NCBI GenBank assembly: GCA_964493995.1
Contig: CAZBQD010000051.1
Coordinates: 1 to 12,158 of the forward strand
Origin: GCA-002282575 sp964493995
Lineage (GTDB): Bacteria > Pseudomonadota > Gammaproteobacteria > Thiomicrospirales > Thiomicrospiraceae
Length of the DNA: 12,158 nt
Reading direction: 5' to 3'
This document shows positions 1 to 7,750 of this stretch, piece after piece (the first letter of the stretch is position 1; each line of letters begins with the position of its first letter). Both the position numbers and the translations under genes were made by a program. The notes below the pieces were generated by a model. It was not told the origin of the DNA and ran no database searches. It was given only the letters and a program-made list of their open reading frames with translations.

Positions 1-269
1 TTACCATCACCAATTTTGCCGGTGTGAGCTGCGCCCGTAATGGCTTCAATAACCGATTCCACCTGATCTTCTTTCACGCCCACTTCCAACTTGAGTTTGG
101 GCAAAAAATCGACCACATATTCAGCGCCACGGTACATTTCTGTGTGTCCTTTTTGGCGACCAAAGCCTTTCACTTCCGTGACGGTCATGCCATGCACACC
201 CATATCAGCCAAGGCGTCGCGAACATCGTCTAATTTGAAGGGTTTAATAATGGCGGTAACGAGTTTCAT
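1..269 (-). CDS. P-II family nitrogen regulatory protein (GlnK/GlnB), 3' end cut by window edge
   Basis: This is the N-terminal part, about 89 residues, of a P-II signalling protein. These proteins sense 2-oxoglutarate and ATP/ADP and control targets such as the ammonium channel AmtB and glutamine synthetase adenylylation. The visible start reads MKLVTAIIKPFKLDDVRDAL. The T-loop contains VKGFGRQKGH and EMYRGAEY, with Tyr51 at the position uridylylated by GlnD. The visible end, AHTGKIGDG, is the conserved ATP-binding B-loop region, so only about 23 residues are missing. The opening MKLVTAIIKPF is closer to GlnK, while some later residues (VDFLPK) fit either paralogue; amtB would be expected next to a true glnK but lies outside the window. 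An AAGGAA ribosome site precedes the ATG. The gene follows psd on the same strand after a 53-base gap with no terminator seen. Confidence 0.93.
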   Translation of the reverse strand, partial: MKLVTAIIKPFKLDDVRDALADMGVHGMTVTEVKGFGRQKGHTEMYRGAEYVVDFLPKLKLEVGVKEDQVESVIEAITGAAHTGKIGDG

Positions 270-322
270 AATTCCATGTTCCTTATAAAATAGAGCGGGT
301 AAAAGGTTAGAGATGGCAAAGG

Positions 323-1249
323 TCAGGCGCTAGCATAGTCAATGACATCGTCGCCCGTTTCGTTAGCAGAATCGGCATGCTGTTCGGTGTTGTCGCTCAT
401 TTGCCCTATGCTGGCAATGGCTTGCCCCATGAGTACGGGGAGGTCATCGTGTTGGCTGAGGCCATGACTTTCGCCAGCAGGCAGCAACATGACCACAGTC
501 GAACCCATGTTAAAACGACCAATTTCTTCACCTTTCTTGAAGCTCAGTGCTTGATCGCGATAATCCCAATACACGAGGCTGGTGCCATAATCAGGTGTGA
601 TTTTTCCTTGCCACACGGTTTCCATGCTACCGACAAAAATGGCACCCACCATCACCAGTACCATCGGACCAATCGCGGTTTCAAAGGAAATCACTAAGCG
701 TTCATTGCGGGCAAATAAATTGGGAATCATGCGCACGGTAGCGGGGTTGACGGCGAATAAATCACCAGGAACATAGGTCATACTCAGTAATTTGCCATCC
801 ATGGGCATGTGAATGCGATGATAGTCTTTCGGACTTAAATAGACCACAGCAAAGTCGCCGTTGTAAAAAGATTTGGCTAAACTAATATCACCACCTAACA
901 AAGCTTCGACCGTGTAGTCATAGCCTTTGGCTTGAATCAGTTGGTTGTGCTTTAGAGTACCCGATTGACTGATTTTACCGTCGGCAGGTGAAACAATGCT
1001 GTTCTCGTTGCTGTCGATGGGACGGGCGTCAGCGGCTAAGCTGCGTGTGAAAAAATCATTAACGCTACGATAGTCTTCTCTTTCTTTACGTTCAGCTTCG
1101 GCCAAATTAACACCATAAAAGCTGACGAATTGCTTGATAACAAACTGACTGAACCAAGGGGTTTCACGATTCATTAACCAATGCATCAGCGTCGATAACA
1201 GATGTTTTGGAACCAGATATTGCCAAAAAGTTTTGAAGAAATCGATCAT
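323..1249 (-). CDS. psd: Phosphatidylserine decarboxylase proenzyme
   Basis: Converts phosphatidylserine to phosphatidylethanolamine at the inner membrane, using a pyruvoyl group made by self-cleavage. The protein is 308 residues, close to E. coli Psd (322), and reads MIDFFKTFWQYLVPKH at the start. Conserved blocks are SPADGKISQ, the YLSPKDYHRIHMP segment with its catalytic histidine, YVPGDLFAVN and NLFARNER. The cleavage motif is MGST where E. coli has LGST; cleavage would fall between Gly249 and Ser250, giving a 59-residue alpha chain whose Ser250 becomes pyruvoyl. The tail is acidic (TEQHADSANETGDD). The ATG at 1249 was chosen over a TTG ten codons upstream because it matches the family N-terminus; neither has a strong ribosome site. 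The gene is divergent from argG. Confidence 0.96.
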   Translation of the reverse strand: MIDFFKTFWQYLVPKHLLSTLMHWLMNRETPWFSQFVIKQFVSFYGVNLAEAERKEREDYRSVNDFFTRSLAADARPIDSNENSIVSPADGKISQSGTLKHNQLIQAKGYDYTVEALLGGDISLAKSFYNGDFAVVYLSPKDYHRIHMPMDGKLLSMTYVPGDLFAVNPATVRMIPNLFARNERLVISFETAIGPMVLVMVGAIFVGSMETVWQGKITPDYGTSLVYWDYRDQALSFKKGEEIGRFNMGSTVVMLLPAGESHGLSQHDDLPVLMGQAIASIGQMSDNTEQHADSANETGDDVIDYASA

Positions 1250-1283
1250 GAAAGTGGCTCTTACCAATGAAAATAACAATGTC

Positions 1284-1335
1284 AGTATATTATCACGCTT
1301 GATGCTGCCCGTGGCGCATCCATATTCGGTATAAT
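1284..1335. promoter_or_regulatory. Divergent psd/argG promoter region
   Basis: This gap holds two -10-like hexamers in opposite orientations. A perfect TATAAT at 1330-1335 faces argG, about 35 bases before its start, but has no convincing -35 at 16-18 bases. On the minus strand, TATACT at 1289-1284 faces psd, again with a weak -35. No clear ArgR box pair was recognised by eye. The assignments are inference. Confidence 0.4.
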
Positions 1336-1370
1336 AATGTTTATTTTTTGCATTGTGTTACAGGGTGTGG

Positions 1371-2609
1371 ATGATGTCGTCAAACAAGTCGTCGATTAAC
1401 AAGGTGGTTTTGGCCTATTCTGGTGGTTTAGATACATCAATTATTTTGCGTTGGTTGCAAGAAGAGTACAACTGTGAAGTAGTGACTTTTACCGCTGACA
1501 TCGGTCAGGGTGAAGAAGTCGAGCCAGCGCGCGCCAAAGCCATCAAAATGGGTATCAAGCCTGAAAATATTTTCATCGATGATTTGCGCGAAGAATTTGT
1601 ACGCGATTTCGTTTTCCCCATGTTCCGCGCCAACACCATTTACGAAGGTGAATACCTGTTGGGTACGTCGATTGCGCGTCCCTTGATTGCCAAGCGCCTG
1701 ATTGAGATTGCGCGTCAAACGGGTGCGGACGCCATTTCGCATGGCGCGACGGGTAAGGGTAATGACCAAGTGCGTTTTGAACTGGGTGCTTATGCGCTGA
1801 TGCCAGAGGTAAAAGTCATTGCACCTTGGCGTGAATGGGATTTGAACTCTCGCGAAAGCCTCATGAACTATGCTAAAACGCACGATATTCCGGTCGATTT
1901 CAATAAGGGCAAAAAGTCACCTTATTCTATGGATGCCAACCTGTTGCACATTTCTTATGAAGGTGGTGTTTTAGAAGATCCAGCAGCTGAGCATGAAGAA
2001 GATATGTGGCGTTGGTCGGTTTCTCCTGAAAAAGCACCCGATACGGCCACGGTGATTGATATCACTTTTGAAAATGGCGACCCGGTTGCCTTGAATGGTG
2101 AGCGCTTGTCACCGGCTACCATGCTGGAAACACTGAATAAATTAGGTGGCGCCAATGGTATCGGTCGTTTGGATTTGGTCGAAAACCGTTATGTCGGTAT
2201 GAAATCGCGTGGCTGTTATGAAACACCCGGAGGTACGATTTTACTGCGTGCACATCGTGCCATTGAATCCATTACTTTAGATCGTGGTTCGGCGCATTTG
2301 AAAGATGAGCTCATGCCACGTTATGCTGAGTTGATTTACAACGGCTATTGGTGGAGTCCAGAGCGTCTCATGTTGCAAGCCGCCATTGATGCCAGCCAAG
2401 TTCACGTTAACGGCAATGTGCGTTTGAAACTCTACAAAGGCAATGTGATTGTTCTGGGTCGTTCTTCAAGCGAAAGCCTGTTTGATGCCGCTATTGCCAC
2501 CTTTGATGATGATGCCGGTGCTTACAATCAAAAAGATGCAGAAGGCTTCATTCGTTTGAATGCCTTGCGTTTGCGCCTAGCTGCTCGTAAGCATGGTCCG
2601 ATTCGTTAA
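1371..2609 (+). CDS. argG: Argininosuccinate synthase
   Basis: Joins citrulline and aspartate using ATP to make argininosuccinate, the penultimate step of arginine synthesis in the cytoplasm. The 412-residue protein fits the roughly 400-residue type 1 subfamily. It has the N-type ATP pyrophosphatase loop AYSGGLDTS near residues 15-23 and the second family signature GATGKGNDQVRFE from about residue 125. Further conserved blocks are SPYSMDANLLHISYEGG and YETPGGTILLRAHRAIES. The start is one of two adjacent ATGs (1371 or 1374); AGGGTG at 1362-1367 spaces well from the second. A TTG further upstream adds only non-family residues. The stop codon lies inside the first codons of pgpA, so the two genes are probably translated from one message. 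Confidence 0.97.
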   Translation: MMSSNKSSINKVVLAYSGGLDTSIILRWLQEEYNCEVVTFTADIGQGEEVEPARAKAIKMGIKPENIFIDDLREEFVRDFVFPMFRANTIYEGEYLLGTSIARPLIAKRLIEIARQTGADAISHGATGKGNDQVRFELGAYALMPEVKVIAPWREWDLNSRESLMNYAKTHDIPVDFNKGKKSPYSMDANLLHISYEGGVLEDPAAEHEEDMWRWSVSPEKAPDTATVIDITFENGDPVALNGERLSPATMLETLNKLGGANGIGRLDLVENRYVGMKSRGCYETPGGTILLRAHRAIESITLDRGSAHLKDELMPRYAELIYNGYWWSPERLMLQAAIDASQVHVNGNVRLKLYKGNVIVLGRSSSESLFDAAIATFDDDAGAYNQKDAEGFIRLNALRLRLAARKHGPIR

Positions 2610-3066
2610 TGCTTTCGGCTACTGGTTAGCCGTTGGATGGGGGAGTGGGCTGATTAAGCCTGCTCCTGGCACTTGGGGCTCCCTTGCGGGAGCTCTTGTC
2701 TTTTGGGGGTTGCTGTCCTTCTCACCCTCTTTAACTTGGGCAGTGTTGTTGATTGGTACGCTGTTCGGCGCTTGGGTGTGTCGTATCGGCGGCGAACGTT
2801 TGGGCGAGGTGGATCATGGCAGTATTGTCTGGGACGAGATCATTGCCATGGGGTGGCTGTTAGCCGTCATTCAATTTTACTATGAACTGAATTGGCTAAA
2901 TGTTGCACTAGCCTTGGTGTTATTTCGCGTATTCGACATCCTTAAGCCCTTTCCCATTAATCGTGTCGATGCTTGGCATACCCCTTGGGGCGTGATGCTG
3001 GATGACCTATTAGCTTTTGCTTATGCGGTCATTTGTTTTTTTAGCTTGATGTACGTCATAAGCTAA
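2593..3066 (+). CDS. pgpA: Phosphatidylglycerophosphatase A
   Basis: Removes phosphate from phosphatidylglycerophosphate to make phosphatidylglycerol at the inner membrane. The 157-residue protein matches PgpA in length and motifs: KPAPGTWGSLAG near residue 23, HGSIVWDE at 75-82, FDILKPFPINRVD, and GVMLDDLLAFAYA near the C-terminus. The acidic residues in the last three blocks are the metal and substrate positions of the family. Several hydrophobic stretches fit a small integral membrane protein. The ATG overlaps the end of argG by 17 bases in another frame and has only a weak ribosome site (cgtaag), which suggests coupled translation. A promoter for the next gene starts inside its last codons. 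Confidence 0.94.
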   Translation: MVRFVNAFGYWLAVGWGSGLIKPAPGTWGSLAGALVFWGLLSFSPSLTWAVLLIGTLFGAWVCRIGGERLGEVDHGSIVWDEIIAMGWLLAVIQFYYELNWLNVALALVLFRVFDILKPFPINRVDAWHTPWGVMLDDLLAFAYAVICFFSLMYVIS

Positions 3067-3074
3067 CTTACAAT
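3046..3074 (+). promoter_or_regulatory. Sigma-70-type promoter for the small rhodanese gene
   Basis: TTGATG (3046-3051) and TACAAT (3069-3074) are separated by exactly 17 bases. The -35 lies in the last codons of pgpA. Transcription would begin near 3081, about 30 bases before the ATG, making the rhodanese gene separately expressed from argG-pgpA. Confidence 0.6.
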
Positions 3075-3110
3075 CTGCGCATTAAAATAAGTAATCAAAG
3101 AGAAATCATT

Positions 3111-3398
3111 ATGTTTATTTCATGTGATGAAGCGAAAAAGCTCATTAACGAGCGTAATGCTCAATTCGTTGATGTGCGCACACCGGAAGAGTTTATGTCG
3201 AGCCAGTTGCCGGGTGCCAAAAACATCCCGCTGCACGTGATTGAAGATCAGTGTGATGCGTCACTCGATAAATCGCGCCCTGTGGTGGTGTTCTGCCGTT
3301 CGGGTCAGCGCAGTCAAATGGCGCTACAGATTCTGAAGTCGAAAGGGTTTTCAGAAGTTTATAATATGGGTTCTTATATGGCTTGGAATCAGTGCTAA
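3111..3398 (+). CDS. Small single-domain rhodanese-like sulfurtransferase
   Basis: A 95-residue stand-alone rhodanese domain, in the size class of GlpE and PspE, with no signal peptide, so probably cytoplasmic. The fold starts at FISCDEAKKLI, followed by the conserved DVRTPEEF (residues 21-28) and PGAKNIPL (34-41). The active-site loop is CRSGQRS with Cys62 as the persulfide-carrying residue. Two further cysteines (5 and 48) and a C-terminal Cys95 are present. AGAGAAA precedes the ATG as a modest ribosome site. The family moves sulfane sulfur between donors and acceptors; the partner cannot be read from sequence. It most resembles the rhodanese half of YgaP, whose membrane half type is encoded separately at 5841. 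The gene ends in a strong terminator shared with lplT. Confidence 0.9.
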   Translation: MFISCDEAKKLINERNAQFVDVRTPEEFMSSQLPGAKNIPLHVIEDQCDASLDKSRPVVVFCRSGQRSQMALQILKSKGFSEVYNMGSYMAWNQC

Positions 3399-3421
3399 GT
3401 TGACTGCAAAGCTTAACCTTT

Positions 3422-3457
3422 CAAACAACCCCAGTTTATGCTGGGGTTGTTTGTTTT
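3422..3457. terminator. Bidirectional intrinsic terminator between rhodanese gene and lplT
   Basis: A perfect 13-bp stem (3422-3434 with 3441-3453) closes on the 6-base loop TTTATG. TTTT follows on the plus strand and AAAG precedes the stem, so it can act in both directions for the convergent genes. The lplT stop codon lies inside the loop. Confidence 0.92.
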
Positions 3458-4611
3458 CGCGCTAGGTTGAGCGTTAAGGCGATGAGAATGGCGCCAAGTA
3501 ATAAGCTGAGTAACACAATCAGTGAAACAACATCCACACTGCCAATCACCAATCCATAAATACTGACTGCCACAAACATGGCGATATTTTCCCAGAGGTT
3601 TTGCACCGCTAAGGCGCGCCCTGTTCCCATGTGGGCTTGCCCATGATGCTGTAAGGCGGCATTGAGTGGCACAATAAACCAACCACCTGATGCACCAATC
3701 GCAAGTAACAGCAGCACGGCTAATGACAGATTGGTGGTGTAGGCAAGTACAAATAACAGCGGGCTGAGTAGCAGTCCGCCGATTAACGCATGGATGAGCT
3801 GGTTGTGTTGTAAGCGCCAAGCAGCCAAGCCAGCACCGATCATAATACCAATCGATACCATGCCCATTAAGGTGGCGGGTAGTTGATTATCTTCAACTAA
3901 TAGCGCTACCGGAACCCAAGCAAAGAGCATGAGTCTGAGCGTACTGCCTGTTGCCCAAAAGGCGCTGGTGCCAATTAGAGTCGTACGCGCTTGCGGATGC
4001 AGCCAAAGTGCTTTCACTTGTTGTGTAAAATTCAGCAACAGTTGCGTGGCGCTTTCGCCTTGATAAGGACGTTCTGCTGTCAGCTTGGGAATGGCTAAAT
4101 TCAGTAAGGCGGCTAGGGCGTAAACACCCAGCAACAACCACAGACTGGCCACGACAGACCAATCCGCTAATAAACCACCCACGACCACCCCCAACAAGAT
4201 GGCCACCAGTGTACTGCCTTCCATCCAAGCATTAGCTTTAACCAATCGTTCTGGGCTAACTAGCTGCGACAAAATGCCATACTTAGCCGGCGAATAAATG
4301 GCTGCGCCCATCCCCACCAGAGCATAACCCCACAGCGGATAAAGGTCGAAGACAAGGCTCGCAGCACCGATCAGTTTTAAGCCATTGCCCAGCATCATCA
4401 CTCGCCCCTTGGGCAGACTATCAGCAAAGACACCAACGAAAGGAGCAAGCAAAACAAAAGGCAGCACGAATACCGCTTGCAGCCAAGGAATCTGTTGGCT
4501 TTGTTCCATGCTTTTCAATAACGCAATGGCGGTAATGAGCAACGCATTGTCGGCAAAAGCAGAACAAAATTGGGCGCTGTAAACAGCGAGTAAGGGGCGA
4601 GGTGTTAGCAT
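3436..4611 (-). CDS. lplT: Lysophospholipid transporter, major facilitator family
   Basis: Flips lysophospholipids across the inner membrane so they can be re-acylated. At 391 residues it matches LplT in length. Family blocks are visible in order: QFCSAFADNALL near residue 14, FAPFVG-type LLAPFVGVFADSLPKGRVMM, NGLKLIGAASL, GAAIYSPAKYGILSQL and KANAWMEGSTLVAILLG in the N-half; TLRLMLFAWVPVALL, GGWFIVPLNAALQHHG and AVQNLWENIAMF in the C-half. Twelve membrane segments are expected. In enterobacteria the gene is followed by aas, the acyltransferase; no aas is present here. The ATG start has no obvious ribosome site. The last eight codons (ARKQTTPA and stop) are encoded by one arm and the loop of the terminator hairpin. 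Confidence 0.92.
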   Translation of the reverse strand: MLTPRPLLAVYSAQFCSAFADNALLITAIALLKSMEQSQQIPWLQAVFVLPFVLLAPFVGVFADSLPKGRVMMLGNGLKLIGAASLVFDLYPLWGYALVGMGAAIYSPAKYGILSQLVSPERLVKANAWMEGSTLVAILLGVVVGGLLADWSVVASLWLLLGVYALAALLNLAIPKLTAERPYQGESATQLLLNFTQQVKALWLHPQARTTLIGTSAFWATGSTLRLMLFAWVPVALLVEDNQLPATLMGMVSIGIMIGAGLAAWRLQHNQLIHALIGGLLLSPLLFVLAYTTNLSLAVLLLLAIGASGGWFIVPLNAALQHHGQAHMGTGRALAVQNLWENIAMFVAVSIYGLVIGSVDVVSLIVLLSLLLGAILIALTLNLARKQTTPA

Positions 4612-4645
4612 GGTGTTGGTAAAACGGATTGAAACACGTATTATT

Positions 4646-5782
4646 ATGCACTTTATTGAAGCTGGAGTGGCAAAATTGACTTGCCAAGTTTTTCCTGAAA
4701 GTTATCACACGCAACTCGCCGACAAGGTGGTGCGGGTGCAAAGCTTACTCAACCTACCCGAATCCTTTGCGCTGACGGTTGCTGAATCGGCACAGAGTCA
4801 TTACCGTATGCGTGCCGAATTTCGCGTGTGGCATAAGGGTGATGAGTGGTTTTATGCCATGTTTGATGTGCAAAATAAGCGCCCTGTGTTTATTGAGCAC
4901 TGCCCCATGGTGCATCAAGCCATTGCGAATTTAATGCAGCCGTTGCGGTCTCAGTTGTTGGCCAATGCTTTATTGTCGCATAAGCTCTATGCCATCGATT
5001 TTATGGCCAGTTCAGCGGGTGAGGTGCTGGTCACCCTCATTTATAAAACGCCATTAACCGATGAATGGCAACAGGCGGCAGCCTCCTTGTCTTTGCCGGA
5101 AACCGTGATGCTCATGGGGCGCTCGCGCGGTAAGAAGCGCGTGCTGGTAAGGGATTATGTTGAGGAGCCTTTGCAACTGGCTTCTGGCGCGAGCATTCGT
5201 TTACGTCATGTTGAAAATGCCTTTAGTCAGCCCAATGCCGGCATTAATCAGCAGATGCTTGATTGGGTGGATGATTTCTGGCGAAGCCAACCGCGAGCTT
5301 CGGCGTTATTAGAATTGTATGGCGGTGCCGGTAATTTTACCTGGGTGTTGGCGCAGCACGCTGACGCGGTGGTGATGACCGAGTTATCAACGCAAGCGGT
5401 TGAGGCGGCTCAACAAGCTTTCTCGCAAGCAGGGTTAAACCATGTGTCGATTGCGGCTATGGACAGTGCCGCTGTATCGGCTGCTTTATCCGAAACCTCT
5501 ACCCCAGGTACGCAATTCAACTGGCAGGGACGAGTCTATGACTTTGCGGGTATTTTAGTGGATCCGCCGCGTGCCGGTTTAGATGAGTTGACTCGAGCCT
5601 TAACTCAGCGTTTCGACACCATTGTGTATATTTCGTGCAACCCAGAAACCTTGGCGCGAGATTTACAAAGTTGGCAGCACACCCACGAGTTAGTGCAAGC
5701 CGCCTTGTTTGATCAGTTTCCTTACACGCATCATATTGAAGTGGGTGTGGTGTTGCAACGAAAAAAAGATGTGGTTTGTTAA
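4646..5782 (+). CDS. trmA: tRNA (uracil-5-)-methyltransferase
   Basis: Makes the S-adenosylmethionine-dependent 5-methyluridine at position 54 of tRNA. The 378-residue form resembles E. coli TrmA (366). The early block YHTQLADKVVRVQSLL and SHYRMRAEFRVWHKG match the family. The SAM-binding segment is LELYGGAGNF near residues 222-231 (E. coli has YCGNGNF), then VDPPRAGLDE near 305. The catalytic nucleophile is Cys331 in YISCNPETL and the general base is Glu365 in FDQFPYTHHIEVGVVL, both offset seven from E. coli Cys324 and Glu358. It lacks the iron-sulfur cysteines of RlmD. The start at 4646 is favoured over an ATG at 4610, which would overlap the lplT start codon; neither has a strong ribosome site. 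Confidence 0.94.
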   Translation: MHFIEAGVAKLTCQVFPESYHTQLADKVVRVQSLLNLPESFALTVAESAQSHYRMRAEFRVWHKGDEWFYAMFDVQNKRPVFIEHCPMVHQAIANLMQPLRSQLLANALLSHKLYAIDFMASSAGEVLVTLIYKTPLTDEWQQAAASLSLPETVMLMGRSRGKKRVLVRDYVEEPLQLASGASIRLRHVENAFSQPNAGINQQMLDWVDDFWRSQPRASALLELYGGAGNFTWVLAQHADAVVMTELSTQAVEAAQQAFSQAGLNHVSIAAMDSAAVSAALSETSTPGTQFNWQGRVYDFAGILVDPPRAGLDELTRALTQRFDTIVYISCNPETLARDLQSWQHTHELVQAALFDQFPYTHHIEVGVVLQRKKDVVC

Positions 5783-5840
5783 CCTTTTGCGGTAGAATAA
5801 AACGGTAAAAACAAAGTTAAATTGTAAAGAGGATTGATTC

Positions 5841-6035
5841 ATGTGTAATGCGGGTTTATTCGATCGTATTTTTCGTGGCGTGGCTGGGTTTGCGTTAATT
5901 GTTTCTGCCTTATACGGTTTTGTTTGGGGTTGGTTAGGCTTAGTGCTATTAGTGACTTCATTTATTGGTTTTTGTCCGCTTTACGCCTTAGTTGGCTTGA
6001 ACACGGGTTGTAAAACAGCCGAAGCGCACGAGTAA
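5841..6035 (+). CDS. Small DUF2892 / YgaP-type inner membrane protein
   Basis: A 64-residue protein that opens with MCNAGLFDRIFRGVAGFALI, typical of the DUF2892 family that forms the membrane half of YgaP. Two hydrophobic helices (about residues 14-27 and 30-43) form a hairpin, followed by FCPLYALVGLNTGCK. Cysteines at position 2, in FCPLY and in TGCK recur in this family. In E. coli YgaP a rhodanese domain is fused in front of a similar pair of helices; here it stands alone, although two rhodanese genes lie nearby. AGAGGA lies eight bases before the ATG. It has its own terminator. The exact role is unknown. Confidence 0.85.
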   Translation: MCNAGLFDRIFRGVAGFALIVSALYGFVWGWLGLVLLVTSFIGFCPLYALVGLNTGCKTAEAHE

Positions 6036-6050
6036 TTCGAGTGACGAATA

Positions 6051-6077
6051 AAAAGCGGTCGTATGACCGCTTTTTTT
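6051..6077 (+). terminator. Intrinsic terminator after DUF2892 gene
   Basis: The arms AAAAGCGGTC (6051-6060) and GACCGCTTTT (6065-6074) pair perfectly across GTAT, followed by more T to 6077. It separates the small membrane protein from murJ. Confidence 0.92.
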
Positions 6078-6115
6078 ATGGCTCGTGTTTTAGCTTATTG
6101 CTGAGGGGTTAGTCT

Positions 6116-7654
6116 GTGTTACGGAAGCTATTGCGTGGCGCTGCCACCGTCGGCAGTATGACGCTGATTTCACGTGTGTTGGGCTTTGTGCGCGACATCA
6201 TCATCGCGCGATTGTTTGGTGCTTCCGCTGAAGCGGATGCGTTTTTTGTCGCTTTCAAAATCCCCAATTTTTTCCGACGACTCACGGCCGAAGGCGCTTT
6301 TTCGCAGGCCTTTGTGCCAGTGCTGTCCGATGTGCGTCATCAGTCGGGTGAAGCCGAAGCGCATCGCTTATTAGATGCTGTGTGGACGCGATTAGCGCTG
6401 TTTTTAGTGGTGCTGACTTTATTGGGTATGCTGTTTGCCGAGCCGTTGATGTGGCTATTCGCTCCCGGTTTTGCTGATGATGCGCGTTTGCCAATGGCAG
6501 TGGATATGTTGCGCATCACCTTTCCTTATTTACTTTTTATTTCGCTGACGGCGATGTTGGCAGCGGTATTAAATACCTATGAGCGCTATTGGGAACCGGC
6601 GTTTAATCCGGTCTGGTTAAATGTCGTGATGATTGCCGCTGCGCTATTGCTCGCCCCATACTTGGACATTGCCGCGATGAGTTTGGCGTGGGGGGTACTG
6701 ATTGCCGGTATGATTCAACTGGCGTGGGTGTGGTGGGCGTTAACACCTGTTGGCTGGCGACCCCGTTGGTCGTTAGCCAAGCATGATGGGGTAGGGCGAG
6801 TGTTGCGCAATATGGCGCCGGCCTTATTAGGGGTGAGTGTGGCGCAGATTAATCTGTTGGTTTCGACCATTCTCGCTTCTTTTTTGATTGCGGGCAGTGT
6901 TTCTTGGCTTTACTATGCGGATCGGCTGTTAGAGTTCCCAGTGGGTATTTTGGGTGTGGCTTTGGCAACCGTTGTGTTGCCGGGACTGTCTAAAGCACGT
7001 TCAGCACAAGACTGGTCTGCCTACAACCGAACCTTAGATATTGCTTTGCGTCTAATTTGGGTGATTGGCTTACCAGCGACGGTGGCGCTGGCGTTGTTAG
7101 CAGAACCTTTGATGTTTACCTTGTTTGCTTACGGCGCTTTTACCGCGGATGATGCACGTTTTGCCGGTCAGGCCTTGACTGCCTATGGTGTCGGTTTACT
7201 GGGGTTTTTAGCGGTGAAAGTGCTGGCGCCTGCATTTTATGCGCGTGAAGAAATGCGCTGGCCAGTGAAGATTTCTATCGTGGCCTTGCTGGTGAATTTG
7301 TTGTTGGCCTTGTTGCTGATTCAACCATTGGCACATATTGGGCTAGCGCTAGCGGTGAGTGTGTCGGCGTTATTGAATGCGGGCTTACTGTGGTGGGTGC
7401 TACGTCGTCAAGACTATTATCGCCCTGAAACGGGCTGGTGGCGTTTATTGCTTCAAAGTATGCTGGCGGCATCGGCGATGGGTGGGTTGGTGTTCTGGTT
7501 ATCTTCGTATTGGTTAGCTGACTGGGCGTTAGCAACGGGCTGGGAACGGGCTGGAGTGCTGGGTCTTTTGGTGCTAGTCGGGGTGGTGAGTTATGCTGTG
7601 TCACTGTTCATGCTGGGTATGCGTAAACGTCATTGGGTTAATGTGGGTGAGTGA
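6116..7654 (+). CDS. murJ: Lipid II flippase MurJ
   Basis: Moves the peptidoglycan precursor lipid II across the inner membrane. The 512-residue length matches the family. The N-terminus carries the hallmark SRVLGFVRDIIIARLFGA with Arg20 and Arg26, ADAFFVAFKIPN with Asp41, and FRRLTAEGAFSQAFVPV with Arg54, corresponding to E. coli Arg18, Arg24, Asp39 and Arg52. The later YYADRLLEFPVGILGVALATVVLP contains the Arg270 equivalent. Many hydrophobic segments fit 14 transmembrane helices. The start is GTG, set by a strong GAGGGG ribosome site at 6103-6108 with seven bases spacing. No clear promoter is visible in the short gap after the preceding terminator. The end of the gene overlaps a promoter for the next gene. 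Confidence 0.97.
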   Translation: MLRKLLRGAATVGSMTLISRVLGFVRDIIIARLFGASAEADAFFVAFKIPNFFRRLTAEGAFSQAFVPVLSDVRHQSGEAEAHRLLDAVWTRLALFLVVLTLLGMLFAEPLMWLFAPGFADDARLPMAVDMLRITFPYLLFISLTAMLAAVLNTYERYWEPAFNPVWLNVVMIAAALLLAPYLDIAAMSLAWGVLIAGMIQLAWVWWALTPVGWRPRWSLAKHDGVGRVLRNMAPALLGVSVAQINLLVSTILASFLIAGSVSWLYYADRLLEFPVGILGVALATVVLPGLSKARSAQDWSAYNRTLDIALRLIWVIGLPATVALALLAEPLMFTLFAYGAFTADDARFAGQALTAYGVGLLGFLAVKVLAPAFYAREEMRWPVKISIVALLVNLLLALLLIQPLAHIGLALAVSVSALLNAGLLWWVLRRQDYYRPETGWWRLLLQSMLAASAMGGLVFWLSSYWLADWALATGWERAGVLGLLVLVGVVSYAVSLFMLGMRKRHWVNVGE

Positions 7655-7658
7655 TCAG

Positions 7659-7686
7659 TTGATATATTAGCGTTTGCTGATATAAT
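7659..7686 (+). promoter_or_regulatory. Near-consensus sigma-70 promoter for exported rhodanese
   Basis: TTGATA (7659-7664), a 16-base spacer and a perfect TATAAT (7681-7686). The -35 begins five bases after the murJ stop codon. Transcription should start near 7693, leaving a leader of about 58 bases. This is the best-looking promoter in the window. Confidence 0.75.
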
Positions 7687-7750
7687 TATCATGGTTTCGA
7701 GCAATGTATCGGAGTAGGCAACTATTATCAGTAAATAAGGAAGGATAAGT

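Noticed and set aside
377..697. 106-codon plus-strand frame opposite psd
   Set aside because: It is antisense to well-conserved psd sequence, has no family resemblance and no ribosome site.
1284..1370. ArgR operator upstream of argG
   Set aside because: Only short partial matches to the arginine box were seen, without a convincing pair; not listed as a site.
3413..4228. Two long minus-strand frames within lplT
   Set aside because: They are alternate-frame shadows of the conserved transporter gene, with compositions unlike real proteins.
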